Shown here piece by piece: positions 9,671 to 18,585 of a DNA stretch of 64,000 nucleotides. The translations under genes and the position numbers were made by a program. Every line of letters starts with the position of its first letter. Positions within the stretch are counted from its first letter, which is position 1. Below the pieces are notes generated by a model. That model made no database searches. It was not told the origin of the DNA and was given only the letters and a program-made list of their open reading frames with translations. Source of the DNA: Halarsenatibacter silvermanii (lineage in GTDB: Bacteria; Bacillota; Halanaerobiia; Halanaerobiales; Halarsenatibacteraceae); the NCBI RefSeq assembly GCF_900103135.1, contig NZ_FNGO01000008.1, forward strand, positions 1 through 64,000, given 5' to 3'.

Positions 9671-10789
9671 ATGGTATTATTGACGGCTGAGGGATACAGT
9701 AAAATTAAAAATGTGACAATCTGCGGAAAGAATTTGCCGGAATTTTTGCCGGGACGGTCTGCGGCAGGATTGATAGGCTTCTTTACGATTTTTATGCTGG
9801 TTGTGATTATGCTTCCGGGAAGTTTGGCTGCGGCAGAAGAGATAACCCTTTTACGCACGGCCGAACGGGAGACAGGCGAGCTGGCCTTGCTCGATTATCG
9901 GGAGGAGGTGCATTATCTCTGGCCCGGCGATATGCTCGGCGGCTACGAGCTTGTTGAAGTCAAAGAAGACCATATCACTCTGCAGAGTGCGGACAGACAC
10001 TACAGACTTTTTGAGGATAAAAGTCTGCCCCGGGCGAAATCAGTGCTGGAAAAAAGATTTTACGGTCAATCGACGTATTTTGCCATCGATTTAATCGCAA
10101 GAGAAAATCTCGAACCCGGCGACAGGGGTAGAGAGGTTGTTTTTCTGCAGCACATTCTCTATCAGACCGATTTTTTAGATTCACATCCCGGAGGATATTT
10201 TGACGGGGAGACGGAAGCAGCCGTAAAAGAATTTCAGGAAGAATTTGATCTGGAAGGCGAAGGAAAGGTAACCGCTTCCACCTGGGCCCGCCTTAAGCTC
10301 AGCGATATACCCGGATTGAGCGGCAGCAGGCCGGGACTTAAACCCGAGGTTAAACCGATAGAGATTTCCAGCGATGAGGAAGTGCCCGAGGGTGAAATTG
10401 CTGCCCCTGCCCTAAAGGAGTTTGATACTGTTTCGGAAGAAGAATTTGAGCTTTTTACCAGGATTATTAACGGAGAAGCCCGGGGCGAACCCTTCCAGGG
10501 TAAAGTGGCCGTGGGAGCTGTGGTGGTTAATCGGGTTAACAGTTCCCGCTTTCCCCGCACAATAACTCAGGTCATCTACGATCAGGCTCAATTCTCTCCC
10601 ATTCAGGATGGGTCTTACCGGCTGCCTCCTTCTCAGGAATCCCGGGAGGCCGCCCGGGAAGCTATCAAGGGCAGCGATCCCACCGACGAAGCTCTTTATT
10701 TTTATAATCCCAGGATAGCAACTGATTACGACTGGGTTGAAAATAAAGAGAGGGTAACAACTATAGGCGGACACGAGTTTCTGCGCTGA
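9671..10789 (+). CDS. Exported cell-wall hydrolase: peptidoglycan-binding domain plus SleB catalytic domain
   Basis: A 372-residue protein with an N-terminal hydrophobic segment near residues 34-55 acting as signal or anchor. A PG_binding_1 domain lies around 150-215 (DRGREVVFLQHIL, FDGETEAAVKEFQ). The C-terminal 125 residues form a Hydrolase_2/SleB domain: LFTRIINGEARGEPFQGKVA with the catalytic Glu, then VVNRV and AQFSP. SleB enzymes are lytic transglycosylases of spore cortex; in non-spore settings the fold trims vegetative peptidoglycan. The neighbour is a NUDIX gene, with no germination gene nearby, so a cortex role is not shown by context. Several in-frame methionines downstream make the exact start uncertain. 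Confidence 0.85.
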   Translation: MVLLTAEGYSKIKNVTICGKNLPEFLPGRSAAGLIGFFTIFMLVVIMLPGSLAAAEEITLLRTAERETGELALLDYREEVHYLWPGDMLGGYELVEVKEDHITLQSADRHYRLFEDKSLPRAKSVLEKRFYGQSTYFAIDLIARENLEPGDRGREVVFLQHILYQTDFLDSHPGGYFDGETEAAVKEFQEEFDLEGEGKVTASTWARLKLSDIPGLSGSRPGLKPEVKPIEISSDEEVPEGEIAAPALKEFDTVSEEEFELFTRIINGEARGEPFQGKVAVGAVVVNRVNSSRFPRTITQVIYDQAQFSPIQDGSYRLPPSQESREAAREAIKGSDPTDEALYFYNPRIATDYDWVENKERVTTIGGHEFLR

Positions 10790-10812
10790 AGCTGACTTTG
10801 TCCGCGCTTTTT

Positions 10813-11349
10813 CTATCGTTTTTTAGTTAGCAGGGAAATTTCCTCTGACGAAATCAGCCTGCCCAGCAGATAGGCGAGGGGGATTGTTATGGCCACGCTG
10901 GCGCCCCCCTGCAGCAGATCACCGGGAATGCCGCCTAAAGCCGCTTCAAAACCGACCATAAAACCTCCAGCTACAAAGTAGCCGAAAACCATCCAGAGGG
11001 CAGCCAGTGACAATCCCAGAATGACCCGGGGGACAGGCTTTTTATGCCTGTGAAAGATCCGATGGCCTATTCTCCCGGCGATATAGCCTTCCATCCCCTT
11101 GACGACGAGCGTCCAGGGGGCCCAAAAAGCGTATCCCAGCAGGATATCGGCCATAGCTGAACCTATAGCTCCGGCTGCGAGCCCTCCCCAGGGCCCTAAA
11201 AGCAAAGCGGCGGCAAATATCATTGTATCGCCGATGTTGATATATCCCTGAGTTCCGATCATCGGTATGGTTATAGCCATGGTGGCCATCGCCGTCAGGG
11301 CTATAAAAATTCCGTAGAGGGTGATCTTCTGTATTCCCTCGTTCGGCAT
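10813..11349 (-). CDS. ECF transporter substrate-binding (S) component
   Basis: A 178-residue membrane protein with about five or six hydrophobic helices. The segment INIGDTMIFAAALLLGPWGG followed by AGAIGSAMADILLGY and a VKGMEGYIAG stretch is typical of ECF S components of the HmpT/ThiT-like group, which capture a vitamin or precursor and dock on a shared EcfAA'T energy module. No EcfA or EcfT gene is in the window, so it should use a module encoded elsewhere. It directly follows carbamate kinase with no spacer, so the two form one operon. The substrate cannot be told from the sequence. Confidence 0.82.
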   Translation of the reverse strand: MPNEGIQKITLYGIFIALTAMATMAITIPMIGTQGYINIGDTMIFAAALLLGPWGGLAAGAIGSAMADILLGYAFWAPWTLVVKGMEGYIAGRIGHRIFHRHKKPVPRVILGLSLAALWMVFGYFVAGGFMVGFEAALGGIPGDLLQGGASVAITIPLAYLLGRLISSEEISLLTKKR

Positions 11350-12300
11350 TTAAATCTCTCCCTCCCGGGCTTCGTATATTTGTGTGCCAGTTTTTCCCTT
11401 TAAAGCGGCATCCGCATTTTCCAGAGATGTTATCAGCGATTTTTTATTCGGGCCGCTTTCAGCAAATTCTACAGCTGCTTTGACTTTCGGCAGCATGCTT
11501 CCCTCGGCGAAATGGCCTTCATCTGCATATCTTTTGGCTTCCTCCGTGGTCATTTCATCGAGCCATTTTTCTTCTTCGGTGCCAAAATTTAAAGCCACTT
11601 TTTCCACTTCGGTCAGTATTATCAGGTAGTCGGCCTCGAGTTCTTCCGCCAGTTTTTCGCTGGCATGATCTTTATCTATTACAGCCGGCACTCCTGCCAG
11701 TCCATTTTCTTTTCGAACCACGGGAATTCCACCGCCTCCACAGGCTATCACTATTTTGCCGGAGGCCACAAGCTCTCTGATCATGTCCTTTTCTGCTATG
11801 TCGACGGGAAGAGGGCTGGGAACCACCCGACGATAGCCGCGGCCGGAGTCTTCGACCATACTGTAACCTTTTTCCTTTTCGAGCCTGTCGGCTTCTTCCC
11901 GGCTGTAAAATGCTCCTATAGGTTTTGTGGGCGAGTCAAAGGCCGGATCGTCTTCGTCCACAATCACCTGGGTTATAAGCGAAGCGACATTGGTATCAAT
12001 ATTTTCCTCGCGCAGCTTTTGCTGTATGGCATTCTGAAGGTGATAGCCAATATAACCCTGACTCATCGCTCCGCATTCCGGAAAGGGCATGGAAGCGACA
12101 TCTTCTTCCGTGCGGGATGATGATTCAAAGGCGAGATTGATCATACCCACCTGAGGGCCGTTGCCGTGAGCCAGTACGATTTCGTGACCTTTTTTGATCA
12201 ACTGTACAATTTTTTCAGCTGTGGATTTAACAGCCGCCTGCTGTTCTTCCGGGGTTTCTCCCAGGGCGTTACCTCCCAGTGCAACTACCATTCTTGCCAT
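11350..12300 (-). CDS. arcC: Carbamate kinase
   Basis: A 316-residue enzyme of full family length. It makes ATP and carbamate (then NH3 and CO2) from carbamoyl phosphate and ADP, the last step of arginine deiminase and related ureide or agmatine pathways. Seen motifs are VVALGGNAL at the N terminus, LAHGNGPQVG near residue 45, and the conserved IACGGGGIPVV loop. The ATG follows GGGAGGTC on the minus strand. No arginine deiminase or carbamoyltransferase gene is nearby; its only partner here is the ECF S component, which suggests the imported compound may feed carbamoyl phosphate, or that the pairing is accidental. Confidence 0.95.
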   Translation of the reverse strand: MARMVVALGGNALGETPEEQQAAVKSTAEKIVQLIKKGHEIVLAHGNGPQVGMINLAFESSSRTEEDVASMPFPECGAMSQGYIGYHLQNAIQQKLREENIDTNVASLITQVIVDEDDPAFDSPTKPIGAFYSREEADRLEKEKGYSMVEDSGRGYRRVVPSPLPVDIAEKDMIRELVASGKIVIACGGGGIPVVRKENGLAGVPAVIDKDHASEKLAEELEADYLIILTEVEKVALNFGTEEEKWLDEMTTEEAKRYADEGHFAEGSMLPKVKAAVEFAESGPNKKSLITSLENADAALKGKTGTQIYEAREGEI

Positions 12301-12452
12301 CTTTAAAAGACCTCCCTGTTTTTAAAAATAATCGATTTTATTTTCGATCTTGAGTTGAGCTGTCGAAATCAGCATTCAGGACTCGAATTTTAGATAGAAT
12401 GAATTGATAGTGTGCATCATAAGTATTATAACTACAAAGGTAGTTAGGTAAA

Positions 12453-12482
12453 ATTATATAATTGACAGTCTGCAGCTGTCAA
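12453..12482 (-). promoter_or_regulatory. arcC promoter overlapped by a palindromic site
   Basis: On the minus strand TTGACA (complement of 12477-12482), 18 bases, TATAAT (complement of 12453-12458). The palindrome TTGACAG-N7-CTGTCAA (12462-12482) covers the -35 box and most of the spacer, an ideal position for a repressor operator. Confidence 0.65.
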
Positions 12483-12684
12483 GTGGTCAATCATGATGAA
12501 AATATCGTTTCAGGCGAAGGAGTTGTGTTAAAAGTGTAGAATTGCTTAATGAGAAACGCTTAATTAATCTCTTTTAATTTTTTAAGTAACACTTAATATT
12601 ATTATAGCTCATCTGTCTGCAGAATTAAACCCCGCCGAATATGAGCTGAAAATAAGGATTTTAATCTGCTGCTTGAACTTATTT

Positions 12685-12713
12685 TTGATATTGTTATCCA
12701 CATATGGTAATAT
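12685..12713 (+). promoter_or_regulatory. Sigma-A-like promoter for the yerC-nagB region
   Basis: TTGATA (12685-12690), 17 bases, TAATAT (12708-12713), 59 bases before the YerC start. The 12301-12771 gap otherwise holds only the divergent arcC promoter. Confidence 0.6.
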
Positions 12714-12771
12714 GTCTGCTGCCGGCCGGTTTAATTAATAATACAGGCCTGGGGAAGGAGGTTTGCTTATC

Positions 12772-13053
12772 ATGGTTGAAGAAATCGAAAATGAACTCAC
12801 CGAGCAATTTTTTGCAGCCGTGCTTTCTCTGGAAAATATGGATGAGTGCTATCAGTTTTTTCGGGATAATGCCACTGTCAGCGAGGTAAGATCGCTGGCC
12901 CGCAGGCTGGAAGTAGCCCGCCTTCTCAATGAAGGATCTACTTATGATGAAATCGTGGAGGAAACAGGTGTCAGCAGTGCCACGGTGGGGAGAGTAAAGA
13001 AAGTTCTGGAATATGGTGAGGGAGGGCTGGAAAAGGCTATCGACAGACTATAA
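12772..13053 (+). CDS. YerC/YecD-type TrpR-superfamily DNA-binding protein
   Basis: A 93-residue protein. Residues 45-80 hold the TrpR-like helix-turn-helix: RRLEVARLLNEG, STYDEI, then TGVSSATVGRVKK as the recognition helix, followed by an EYGEGG turn. YerC-type proteins are small, widely conserved Bacillota regulators whose ligand is not established. I chose ATG 12772, ten bases after AAGGAGG; the upstream TTG at 12763 is too close to that site. It is followed 84 bases later by nagB, so it may regulate that or act elsewhere. Confidence 0.85.
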   Translation: MVEEIENELTEQFFAAVLSLENMDECYQFFRDNATVSEVRSLARRLEVARLLNEGSTYDEIVEETGVSSATVGRVKKVLEYGEGGLEKAIDRL

Positions 13054-13137
13054 ATATCGCTCCGATGGTAATTTAGGCAATTTAACTCTGGATTTTGAAT
13101 TCAGCTGAGATACAGTGTCAGCAGGGAGGTATGTTTT

Positions 13138-13863
13138 TTGAACCTCATTATAGCAGAAAATTATGGTGAAATGAGCCAGAAGGCCGCCGGTATTATTGAA
13201 GGCATGATAAATTTCAATCCGCGGACTTTGCTGGGGCTGCCGACCGGCAGCACTCCTATAGGCATGTATGACAGGCTGATTGAAGCTTATAGACAGGGAA
13301 GAGTCAGTTTTTCTGAGGTCACGACCTTTAATCTGGATGAATACGCGGGCATTCCGGCCGATCATCAGGGCAGTTTGCGCACCTATATGGAAAACAATTT
13401 TTTTCAGGGAGTCGATCTTCTGCCCGAAAACAGGCATATTCCAGAGGGAGACAGCGATGATTTGGAGGAGGAATGTCAGAGATACGAAGATAAGATTACC
13501 AGGGCCGGCGGAATCGACCTGCAGATTCTGGGCATCGGTGCCAACGGTCATATAGCTTTCAATGAGCCCGGGGAGGAATTTCCTCTTAAAACCGGAGTGG
13601 TCGAGTTAAGCGAGCATACCCGCAGAGTTAACCGCAGTAATTTTTTTGATGAGGAAAAGATGCCCCGGAAGGCTATCACCATGGGGCTGGGAACTATACT
13701 ATCAGCAGAGAAAATTCTGCTCATGGCCAACGGGGAATCGAAAGCCAGAGCTGTTGAACTGATGCTTGAGGAAAAAATTCGCACCGGGATCCCTGCTTCC
13801 TTCCTGCATTTACACGATAATGTTACTGTTATTCTGGATCGAGAAGCAGCCAAAAATATTTAA
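13138..13863 (+). CDS. nagB: Glucosamine-6-phosphate deaminase
   Basis: A 241-residue NagB-family enzyme, the normal bacterial length without the allosteric C-terminal extension. It converts glucosamine-6-phosphate to fructose-6-phosphate and ammonia, bringing amino sugars into glycolysis. Seen are the phosphate loop LGLPTGSTP, the acid motif TFNLDEYAG, and the catalytic region GIGANGHIAFNEPG. Start is TTG 13138, seven bases after GGGAGGT; the nearby ATG 13131 is out of frame. No nagA or amino-sugar PTS gene is next to it, so it may serve cell-wall turnover or amino-sugar balance. Confidence 0.95.
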   Translation: MNLIIAENYGEMSQKAAGIIEGMINFNPRTLLGLPTGSTPIGMYDRLIEAYRQGRVSFSEVTTFNLDEYAGIPADHQGSLRTYMENNFFQGVDLLPENRHIPEGDSDDLEEECQRYEDKITRAGGIDLQILGIGANGHIAFNEPGEEFPLKTGVVELSEHTRRVNRSNFFDEEKMPRKAITMGLGTILSAEKILLMANGESKARAVELMLEEKIRTGIPASFLHLHDNVTVILDREAAKNI

Positions 13864-13887
13864 TATAATTCACAGGAGTTGAGTTAG

Positions 13888-15129
13888 GTGTCACAGGTTT
13901 CATCGTCTATACTGGAATCCTTCAAGGGTTATAAATACAGACTTTTATTTCTGCTCGCCGGTGGTTATCTGGTTTCCAATTTGAACATACAGGGTATTCA
14001 GGCTTTGATGCCGTTCATCCAGTCAGAATTTGGCATCAGCAGAACTATGGCAGGTCTTTACACCACGGTTCTCTTTACAGCAGCAACGATGATAGCCATC
14101 TTCAGCGGCAACCTGGTCGATAAAATTGGAGCCCGGCGGGGGGTTTTGATAGGAATATTCAGCATCGGCCTTTTAATTTTGGTTCACGTCCCGGCTCCCT
14201 TTTATGGATTTTTGCTGATTCTGGCTTTTCCGATGGGGATCGGTTTTAGCATAATCACCCCCTCGATAAATAAGGCTTTGATGTTAAAGGTCAGAGCTGA
14301 GAAGAGAGCCGTATCGATGGGCATTATGCATTCAGGTGGAGGCATAGGCGGGGTCGCAGGTGCCTCCCTTTTGCCGATTTTGGCCAGCAATTTTTCCTGG
14401 AGGGTTTCCCTCCTCTTTTCGGGAACTGTGGCATTGCTGGTGGGGATGGTTGTATTCAAATATCTCGACATGGGAGATGACAGTCCGGCCGAAGATGAAA
14501 CTGCTGCAGGAGGAGGATTGTTCGTAAATATAAGGGGAATCATCTCCAATAAAGGCCTGATAATAACCTGTTTGCTGGGTTTTTCCTTCGGCCTTACTTT
14601 TGGAGCTGTTCCCGCTCATTATACTCTTTTTCTAACTCTGGATCTTGATTATACTGCCGTTGTCGCCGGGCTGGCTCTGGGACTAATGCAGTTTGGAGGA
14701 CTGTTCGGCAGAATTTTCTGGGGCTGGATAAGCGATAATCTTCTGCAGGGAAACCGCCCCCGAACTTTTATGATGATGGTTTTTTCAACCGCCTCCCTGA
14801 TGTTATTCAATGCTTTTGCCGGCAGTATACTGAAAAGCTATACCGCCGTAGTGATGATTTCTTCGCTGCTATTGGGTGCTACGGTGGTAGGCTGGTCAGG
14901 AATTTTCTTTACGGTGATCGGGGAAAAAGCCGGACCCGATAAAGTCGGCCTGGCCTCGGGGGTTTCGCTGGTTTTTGCCCGCACCGGCATTGTGATAGGG
15001 CCGCCTCTTTTTGGGATGCTGGGAGATTATTTCGACCATTATCATTTTAGCTGGTTTTTATTCGCTATGCTGGTATCTTCCATAGGCATGACCTATTATA
15101 TTTTCAACAAAAGACTGGCAGACGTGTGA
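13888..15129 (+). CDS. Major facilitator superfamily transporter
   Basis: A 413-residue membrane protein with about twelve hydrophobic helices. The MFS motif A between helices 2 and 3 reads GNLVDKIGARRG, and the central loop near residue 200 is acidic (GDDSPAEDE). It is closest in style to CynX/OFA-like or anion/hydroxyacid carriers, but I cannot name the substrate. GTG 13888 follows CAGGAGTTGAG. It starts 24 bases after nagB and ends 28 bases before the RibU-like gene, so it is probably in the same transcript. Confidence 0.85.
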   Translation: MSQVSSSILESFKGYKYRLLFLLAGGYLVSNLNIQGIQALMPFIQSEFGISRTMAGLYTTVLFTAATMIAIFSGNLVDKIGARRGVLIGIFSIGLLILVHVPAPFYGFLLILAFPMGIGFSIITPSINKALMLKVRAEKRAVSMGIMHSGGGIGGVAGASLLPILASNFSWRVSLLFSGTVALLVGMVVFKYLDMGDDSPAEDETAAGGGLFVNIRGIISNKGLIITCLLGFSFGLTFGAVPAHYTLFLTLDLDYTAVVAGLALGLMQFGGLFGRIFWGWISDNLLQGNRPRTFMMMVFSTASLMLFNAFAGSILKSYTAVVMISSLLLGATVVGWSGIFFTVIGEKAGPDKVGLASGVSLVFARTGIVIGPPLFGMLGDYFDHYHFSWFLFAMLVSSIGMTYYIFNKRLADV

Positions 15130-15157
15130 AGTAATTATCGGACTGGAGGACTGCAAA

Positions 15158-15748
15158 GTGAAACTGGATCTGCGCACAATGACTTTAACTGCATTTTCGG
15201 CTGCTCTTGGTTTTGTACTTATGATGTTTGAATTTGCGCTGCCTTTTTTTCCGCCCTTTCTCAGGCTGGATTTCAGCGATCTACCCGCCCTTTTGCTGGG
15301 CTTTATGCTGGGACCGGCTGCCGGCCTTATGGTTGTGGGATTTAGAAATCTGCTCCATCTGACCATCACTGCCACCATGGGCGTGGGAGAGCTGGCCAAC
15401 TTTTTAATAAGCGGCAGTTTTGTGCTGACAGCCAGCCTTTTATATTCTCGCTGGCGAAAAGCCCCTCTGGTCTTAGGAGTCGGAGGCTTTGTCATGGTCG
15501 GAGCCGCTGTTGTGGTGAATTTGTATATAATTATTCCTCTTTATGAGGCAGTGCTCGAACTGCCGCTGGAAGAGACTGTTCAAACAGCCGGCGAGATCAA
15601 TCCTGCTGTAGATGATTTAAAGACTTACCTGCTGCTGGTCATAGCTCCCTTTAATGTGATCAAAGCGACGGCGGTATCGGCGATTTTTCTGCCGGTATAT
15701 AAAAGAGTTCAGCGCATCTCAATGTTCGATAAGTGGGTTGTAAAATAA
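15158..15748 (+). CDS. ribU: Riboflavin ECF transporter S component, RibU type
   Basis: A 196-residue integral membrane protein with six hydrophobic segments. The N-terminal half matches RibU: a PFFPPFLRLDFSDLPALL stretch near residues 30-48, then GFRNLLHL and MGVGELANFL. In RibU these residues line the riboflavin pocket. It needs an EcfAA'T module that is not in the window. Start is GTG after GGAGGACTG. There is no FMN riboswitch in the 28 bases upstream, which is unusual for ribU; expression must come from the upstream MFS transcript. Confidence 0.85.
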   Translation: MKLDLRTMTLTAFSAALGFVLMMFEFALPFFPPFLRLDFSDLPALLLGFMLGPAAGLMVVGFRNLLHLTITATMGVGELANFLISGSFVLTASLLYSRWRKAPLVLGVGGFVMVGAAVVVNLYIIIPLYEAVLELPLEETVQTAGEINPAVDDLKTYLLLVIAPFNVIKATAVSAIFLPVYKRVQRISMFDKWVVK

Positions 15749-15780
15749 CTCGACAAAATAATGATAAAGGAGGAATTAAC

Positions 15781-16029
15781 ATGAGTGGTGCAGATTTTAC
15801 AGTTGCCAATCTGACAGATGAGGAGATGGAAAAGCTCAAAAGCCTGGAGGAGGAATTTTCAGGAGATAGGGACCGAAAAATCGCTCTTGTAGCCTACGAA
15901 AGCGAAGAAGAATTTTCTCTGGCCGATCTTTCGCCGGAGGATGAAGAATATATTCGCAGGATAGAGGAAGAGATAGCGGATAAAAGAGGCGGCGATGTTG
16001 CCCTCATAGTTTATGAGAGCAGTTCTTGA
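15781..16029 (+). CDS. Small acidic protein made of two similar repeats, unknown function
   Basis: An 82-residue cytosolic protein, ATG 15781 placed seven bases after AAAGGAGG. It consists of two tandem units of about 38 residues: unit 1 has FTVANLTDEEMEKLKSLEEE and KIALVAYES, unit 2 has FSLADLSPEDEEYIRRIEEE and DVALIVYES. Each predicts a charged helix followed by a hydrophobic strand, so the protein may be a pseudo-dimer in one chain. I do not recognise the family. It lies 32 bases after ribU and converges on the response-regulator gene at 16186. Confidence 0.8.
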   Translation: MSGADFTVANLTDEEMEKLKSLEEEFSGDRDRKIALVAYESEEEFSLADLSPEDEEYIRRIEEEIADKRGGDVALIVYESSS

Positions 16030-16149
16030 TAGGCTGAGAATAATCTCAAAAGTTTCCCTTTGAAGGTTAAAGAATCTCCGGGAGCAATTATTTCAGCAAA
16101 AAACAGAGTGAATTTTATCGGCATGAGAGAAGACGGGCAGGCTTTCTAA

Positions 16150-16179
16150 AGAAGAGCATTAATTAGAAGAGCATTAATT
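16150..16179. repeat. Tandem 15-bp duplication
   Basis: AGAAGAGCATTAATT occurs twice head to tail (16150-16164 and 16165-16179) between the convergent genes. No function is apparent. Confidence 0.85.
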
Positions 16180-16185
16180 TTGATT

Positions 16186-16959
16186 TCAATTCCGGATTTT
16201 CAGATTATAATAATGAGTGGGCCTGCCCACACTTCCATATTCCCGGCTGACTTTTACTTTTTTTTCTTCTTCCAGAAATTTCAGATATCGCTGAACGGTA
16301 ACCCGGGCCAGCTCAGAAGCCTCCGCTATCTGACGGGCTGTGACTCCGTCCTCGCTTTCTTTCATGAAATTTTCGATGCGTTCGAGTGTGCGGCTGCTCA
16401 AGCCTTTCGGCAGTTTTCTGATAAATCGATTCTTATCATCCTCTTCTTTCTGGTCCCGTGAATGCGGTTTTTTGTTTTCTTCGTCTGTTTTTTCGACATC
16501 GTTAGCTCCAATATCGCCATTAATCAATCTATCCACGTCACTCTGTTTGAGGTCCGAATCTTCGGTCAGCTTATATTTCATTTTTTTGTATTTTTGCAGA
16601 CTCTTTTTCAGCCTGCTGCGAGAAAAAGGTTTGATGATGTAATCAACCGCCCCCAGCTTCAGGGCTTCATCGATGACTTCGGAATTTTTGGCCGCGCTCA
16701 CGATTATGACATCTATCTCGTTTTTATTATCCTCTCTGATCTGCCTGAGGAGATCTAAACCATTCTGGCTGGGCAGATATATATCCAGGAGAATCAGATC
16801 CGCCGAAGCAAGATCAAAATCTTCCCGGGAAAAAGATTGGCTGTTTACATTTATTTCTTCGACAACTTCGAATCCCGACACCTCTTCGGTATAATTCTTG
16901 TGTATATAAGAGACCATGGGATCATCTTCAATAATTATGACTTTGATAGTATCCGGCAC
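16186..16959 (-). CDS. CitB/DcuR-type response regulator
   Basis: A 257-residue regulator with a receiver domain at residues 1-125 (acidic pocket IIIEDDP, phospho-acceptor in LLDIYLPSQNG, switch lysine in IIKPFSR) and a C-terminal winged helix typical of the citrate/C4-dicarboxylate family (GVTARQIAEASELARVTVQR, then the GSVGRPTHYY wing). A long charged linker of about 45 residues between the domains is greater than usual. The partner kinase lies 21 bases upstream. These systems activate uptake and metabolism genes for citrate, malate or fumarate; the Hdr/fumarate-reductase run starting 350 bases beyond the kinase is the likely target. Confidence 0.9.
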   Translation of the reverse strand: MPDTIKVIIIEDDPMVSYIHKNYTEEVSGFEVVEEINVNSQSFSREDFDLASADLILLDIYLPSQNGLDLLRQIREDNKNEIDVIIVSAAKNSEVIDEALKLGAVDYIIKPFSRSRLKKSLQKYKKMKYKLTEDSDLKQSDVDRLINGDIGANDVEKTDEENKKPHSRDQKEEDDKNRFIRKLPKGLSSRTLERIENFMKESEDGVTARQIAEASELARVTVQRYLKFLEEEKKVKVSREYGSVGRPTHYYNLKIRN

Positions 16960-16980
16960 CTGTCATATCACCCCGTATGA

Positions 16981-18585
16981 TTATTTTTTGGGCAATTTCA
17001 CAATGAACTCCGCGCCTTCTTCTGGAATAGAACTTACTTCGATAGACCCGGAGTGTATCTCCACATTCTCCTTCACCAGCTTCAAACCGATCCCCTCACC
17101 ATCTTCTTTGCTGGAAAATCCCCTGAAAAAAATCAAATCCTGATTTTCCCGGGAGATGCCGACACCGTTGTCCTTCACCCGGAGTTTGATTTCATCCTGC
17201 TGATCGAAGATTTCCAGGTAGATCTTACCTTTCTGGCCTTCGTCTTTGAGGATACTGTCGAATGCATTCTCGATCAGATTTCCGATTATGGTCAGAAGGC
17301 TATTTTTTAGTTCTGTGTTCAAAGACTCACTCAAGCTGCTGTTTTTATTAATATCAAAAATTATATTGAGCTCCTGCGCTTTGCTGTGTTTGCGGAGCAA
17401 AAGCCCCGCTATTTCATCTTCCCTGACATTATGCAGCAAAAACCTGGTTATTTTGCTGCAGGTGCTGGAAGCGCTGGTTATAAACTCCTGAACTTTTTCG
17501 TATTCTTCCAGCTGAATTAATCCGTGGATTGTATGGAGCTTGTTGTTGAATTCGTGATTTTGACTCCGCAGAGCCTCTATAAATTTTTTTGTTCCTGCCA
17601 GCTTACGGGCCAGCTTTTTTTCCTTGCTCTTTTTGCTGAAGCAGGCGACAGCTCCGATTATCTCCTCTTCGATACGTATAGGTATGGTGCTGACAAGCAA
17701 TCTGGTGTTGTTTATAATCCTCTCGCGATTGAAATTTGTATTTCCCTCTTCGAGCGCTGCAGAAAGCCCAACATCGGTATCAAAAACCCTGTCAAGTCGG
17801 ATGCCGTCTTCGATATTATCCAGAGCAAGTATATCTCTGGCTGCCCTGTTGCAGGAGGTAATGGTCCGGTCTTTATCCACCGCAACTATTCCATCATTGA
17901 GTGTATTCAAAATCGCATTTCTTTCTTCCAGCTTTTTGGCAATCTCATCTGGTTCGAGCCCAAAAAGACTGGCTTTGATATTGTTGCCCAGATAGATAGC
18001 TCCGGACGTACCTATCACCAATCCCAGAAAAAGAATAGCGCCCAGGCTGAGCAGGCTTTCAAATATTTCCTCTTGAGTCTGCGTTTCCAGCCTGCCGACC
18101 GAAACAGCTCCTACCTGCTTTTCTTCTCCATTTTCTTCACGATAGATCGGCACAAAAGCTCTTCGTGATTGTCCTAAAGTTCCCTCGGCAGAAGAAACAT
18201 ATCTTTCTCCCTCTGCCAGAACCCTTCTTTCATCTCCCCCCACAAAAGGGTCCCCGATTCTGGCCTCGATGGGATGAGAATATCTTATTCCCTCCATATC
18301 CATAACTACAATAAAATTGGCTTTGCTTTCCTTTCTTATATCCTCCACCTGTGATTGAATGAATTCTCTGCCTTCATCCATGCCAATATTTCGAGATATT
18401 CCCGGTCTGGTAGCAATAGAAGCCGCCAGGTCGAGAGTATACTGTTCTATATGCTCAATTTCATTTCTGTAAATCTGATTTATTGCCACAAACCCCACTA
18501 CCAGAAGAATCAAGACCACCAGCAGGGTCACCAGGATTATAATTTTGGTATTGAGCTTGGGGGACCAGTCCAGGTTCATTTCCAC
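16981..18585 (-). CDS. CitA/DcuS-type sensor histidine kinase
   Basis: A 534-residue membrane kinase. TM1 lies near residues 12-35, a single Cache-like sensor of about 130 residues lies outside the membrane (with RYVSSAEGTLGQSRRAFVPI, the acid-binding region of this family), TM2 is near 175-200, a cytoplasmic PAS domain follows, then the H-box QNHEFNNKLHTIHGL and a GHKL ATPase (N box LIENAFDS, G boxes DNGVGIS and GEGIGL). The family senses citrate, fumarate or malate. It is transcribed together with the regulator gene and away from the hdr genes. The ligand itself is inferred from context. Confidence 0.92.
   Translation of the reverse strand: MEMNLDWSPKLNTKIIILVTLLVVLILLVVGFVAINQIYRNEIEHIEQYTLDLAASIATRPGISRNIGMDEGREFIQSQVEDIRKESKANFIVVMDMEGIRYSHPIEARIGDPFVGGDERRVLAEGERYVSSAEGTLGQSRRAFVPIYREENGEEKQVGAVSVGRLETQTQEEIFESLLSLGAILFLGLVIGTSGAIYLGNNIKASLFGLEPDEIAKKLEERNAILNTLNDGIVAVDKDRTITSCNRAARDILALDNIEDGIRLDRVFDTDVGLSAALEEGNTNFNRERIINNTRLLVSTIPIRIEEEIIGAVACFSKKSKEKKLARKLAGTKKFIEALRSQNHEFNNKLHTIHGLIQLEEYEKVQEFITSASSTCSKITRFLLHNVREDEIAGLLLRKHSKAQELNIIFDINKNSSLSESLNTELKNSLLTIIGNLIENAFDSILKDEGQKGKIYLEIFDQQDEIKLRVKDNGVGISRENQDLIFFRGFSSKEDGEGIGLKLVKENVEIHSGSIEVSSIPEEGAEFIVKLPKK

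Noticed and set aside
15130-15157. FMN riboswitch before ribU
   Set aside because: Only 28 bases separate ribU from the previous gene and none of the FMN aptamer motifs are present.
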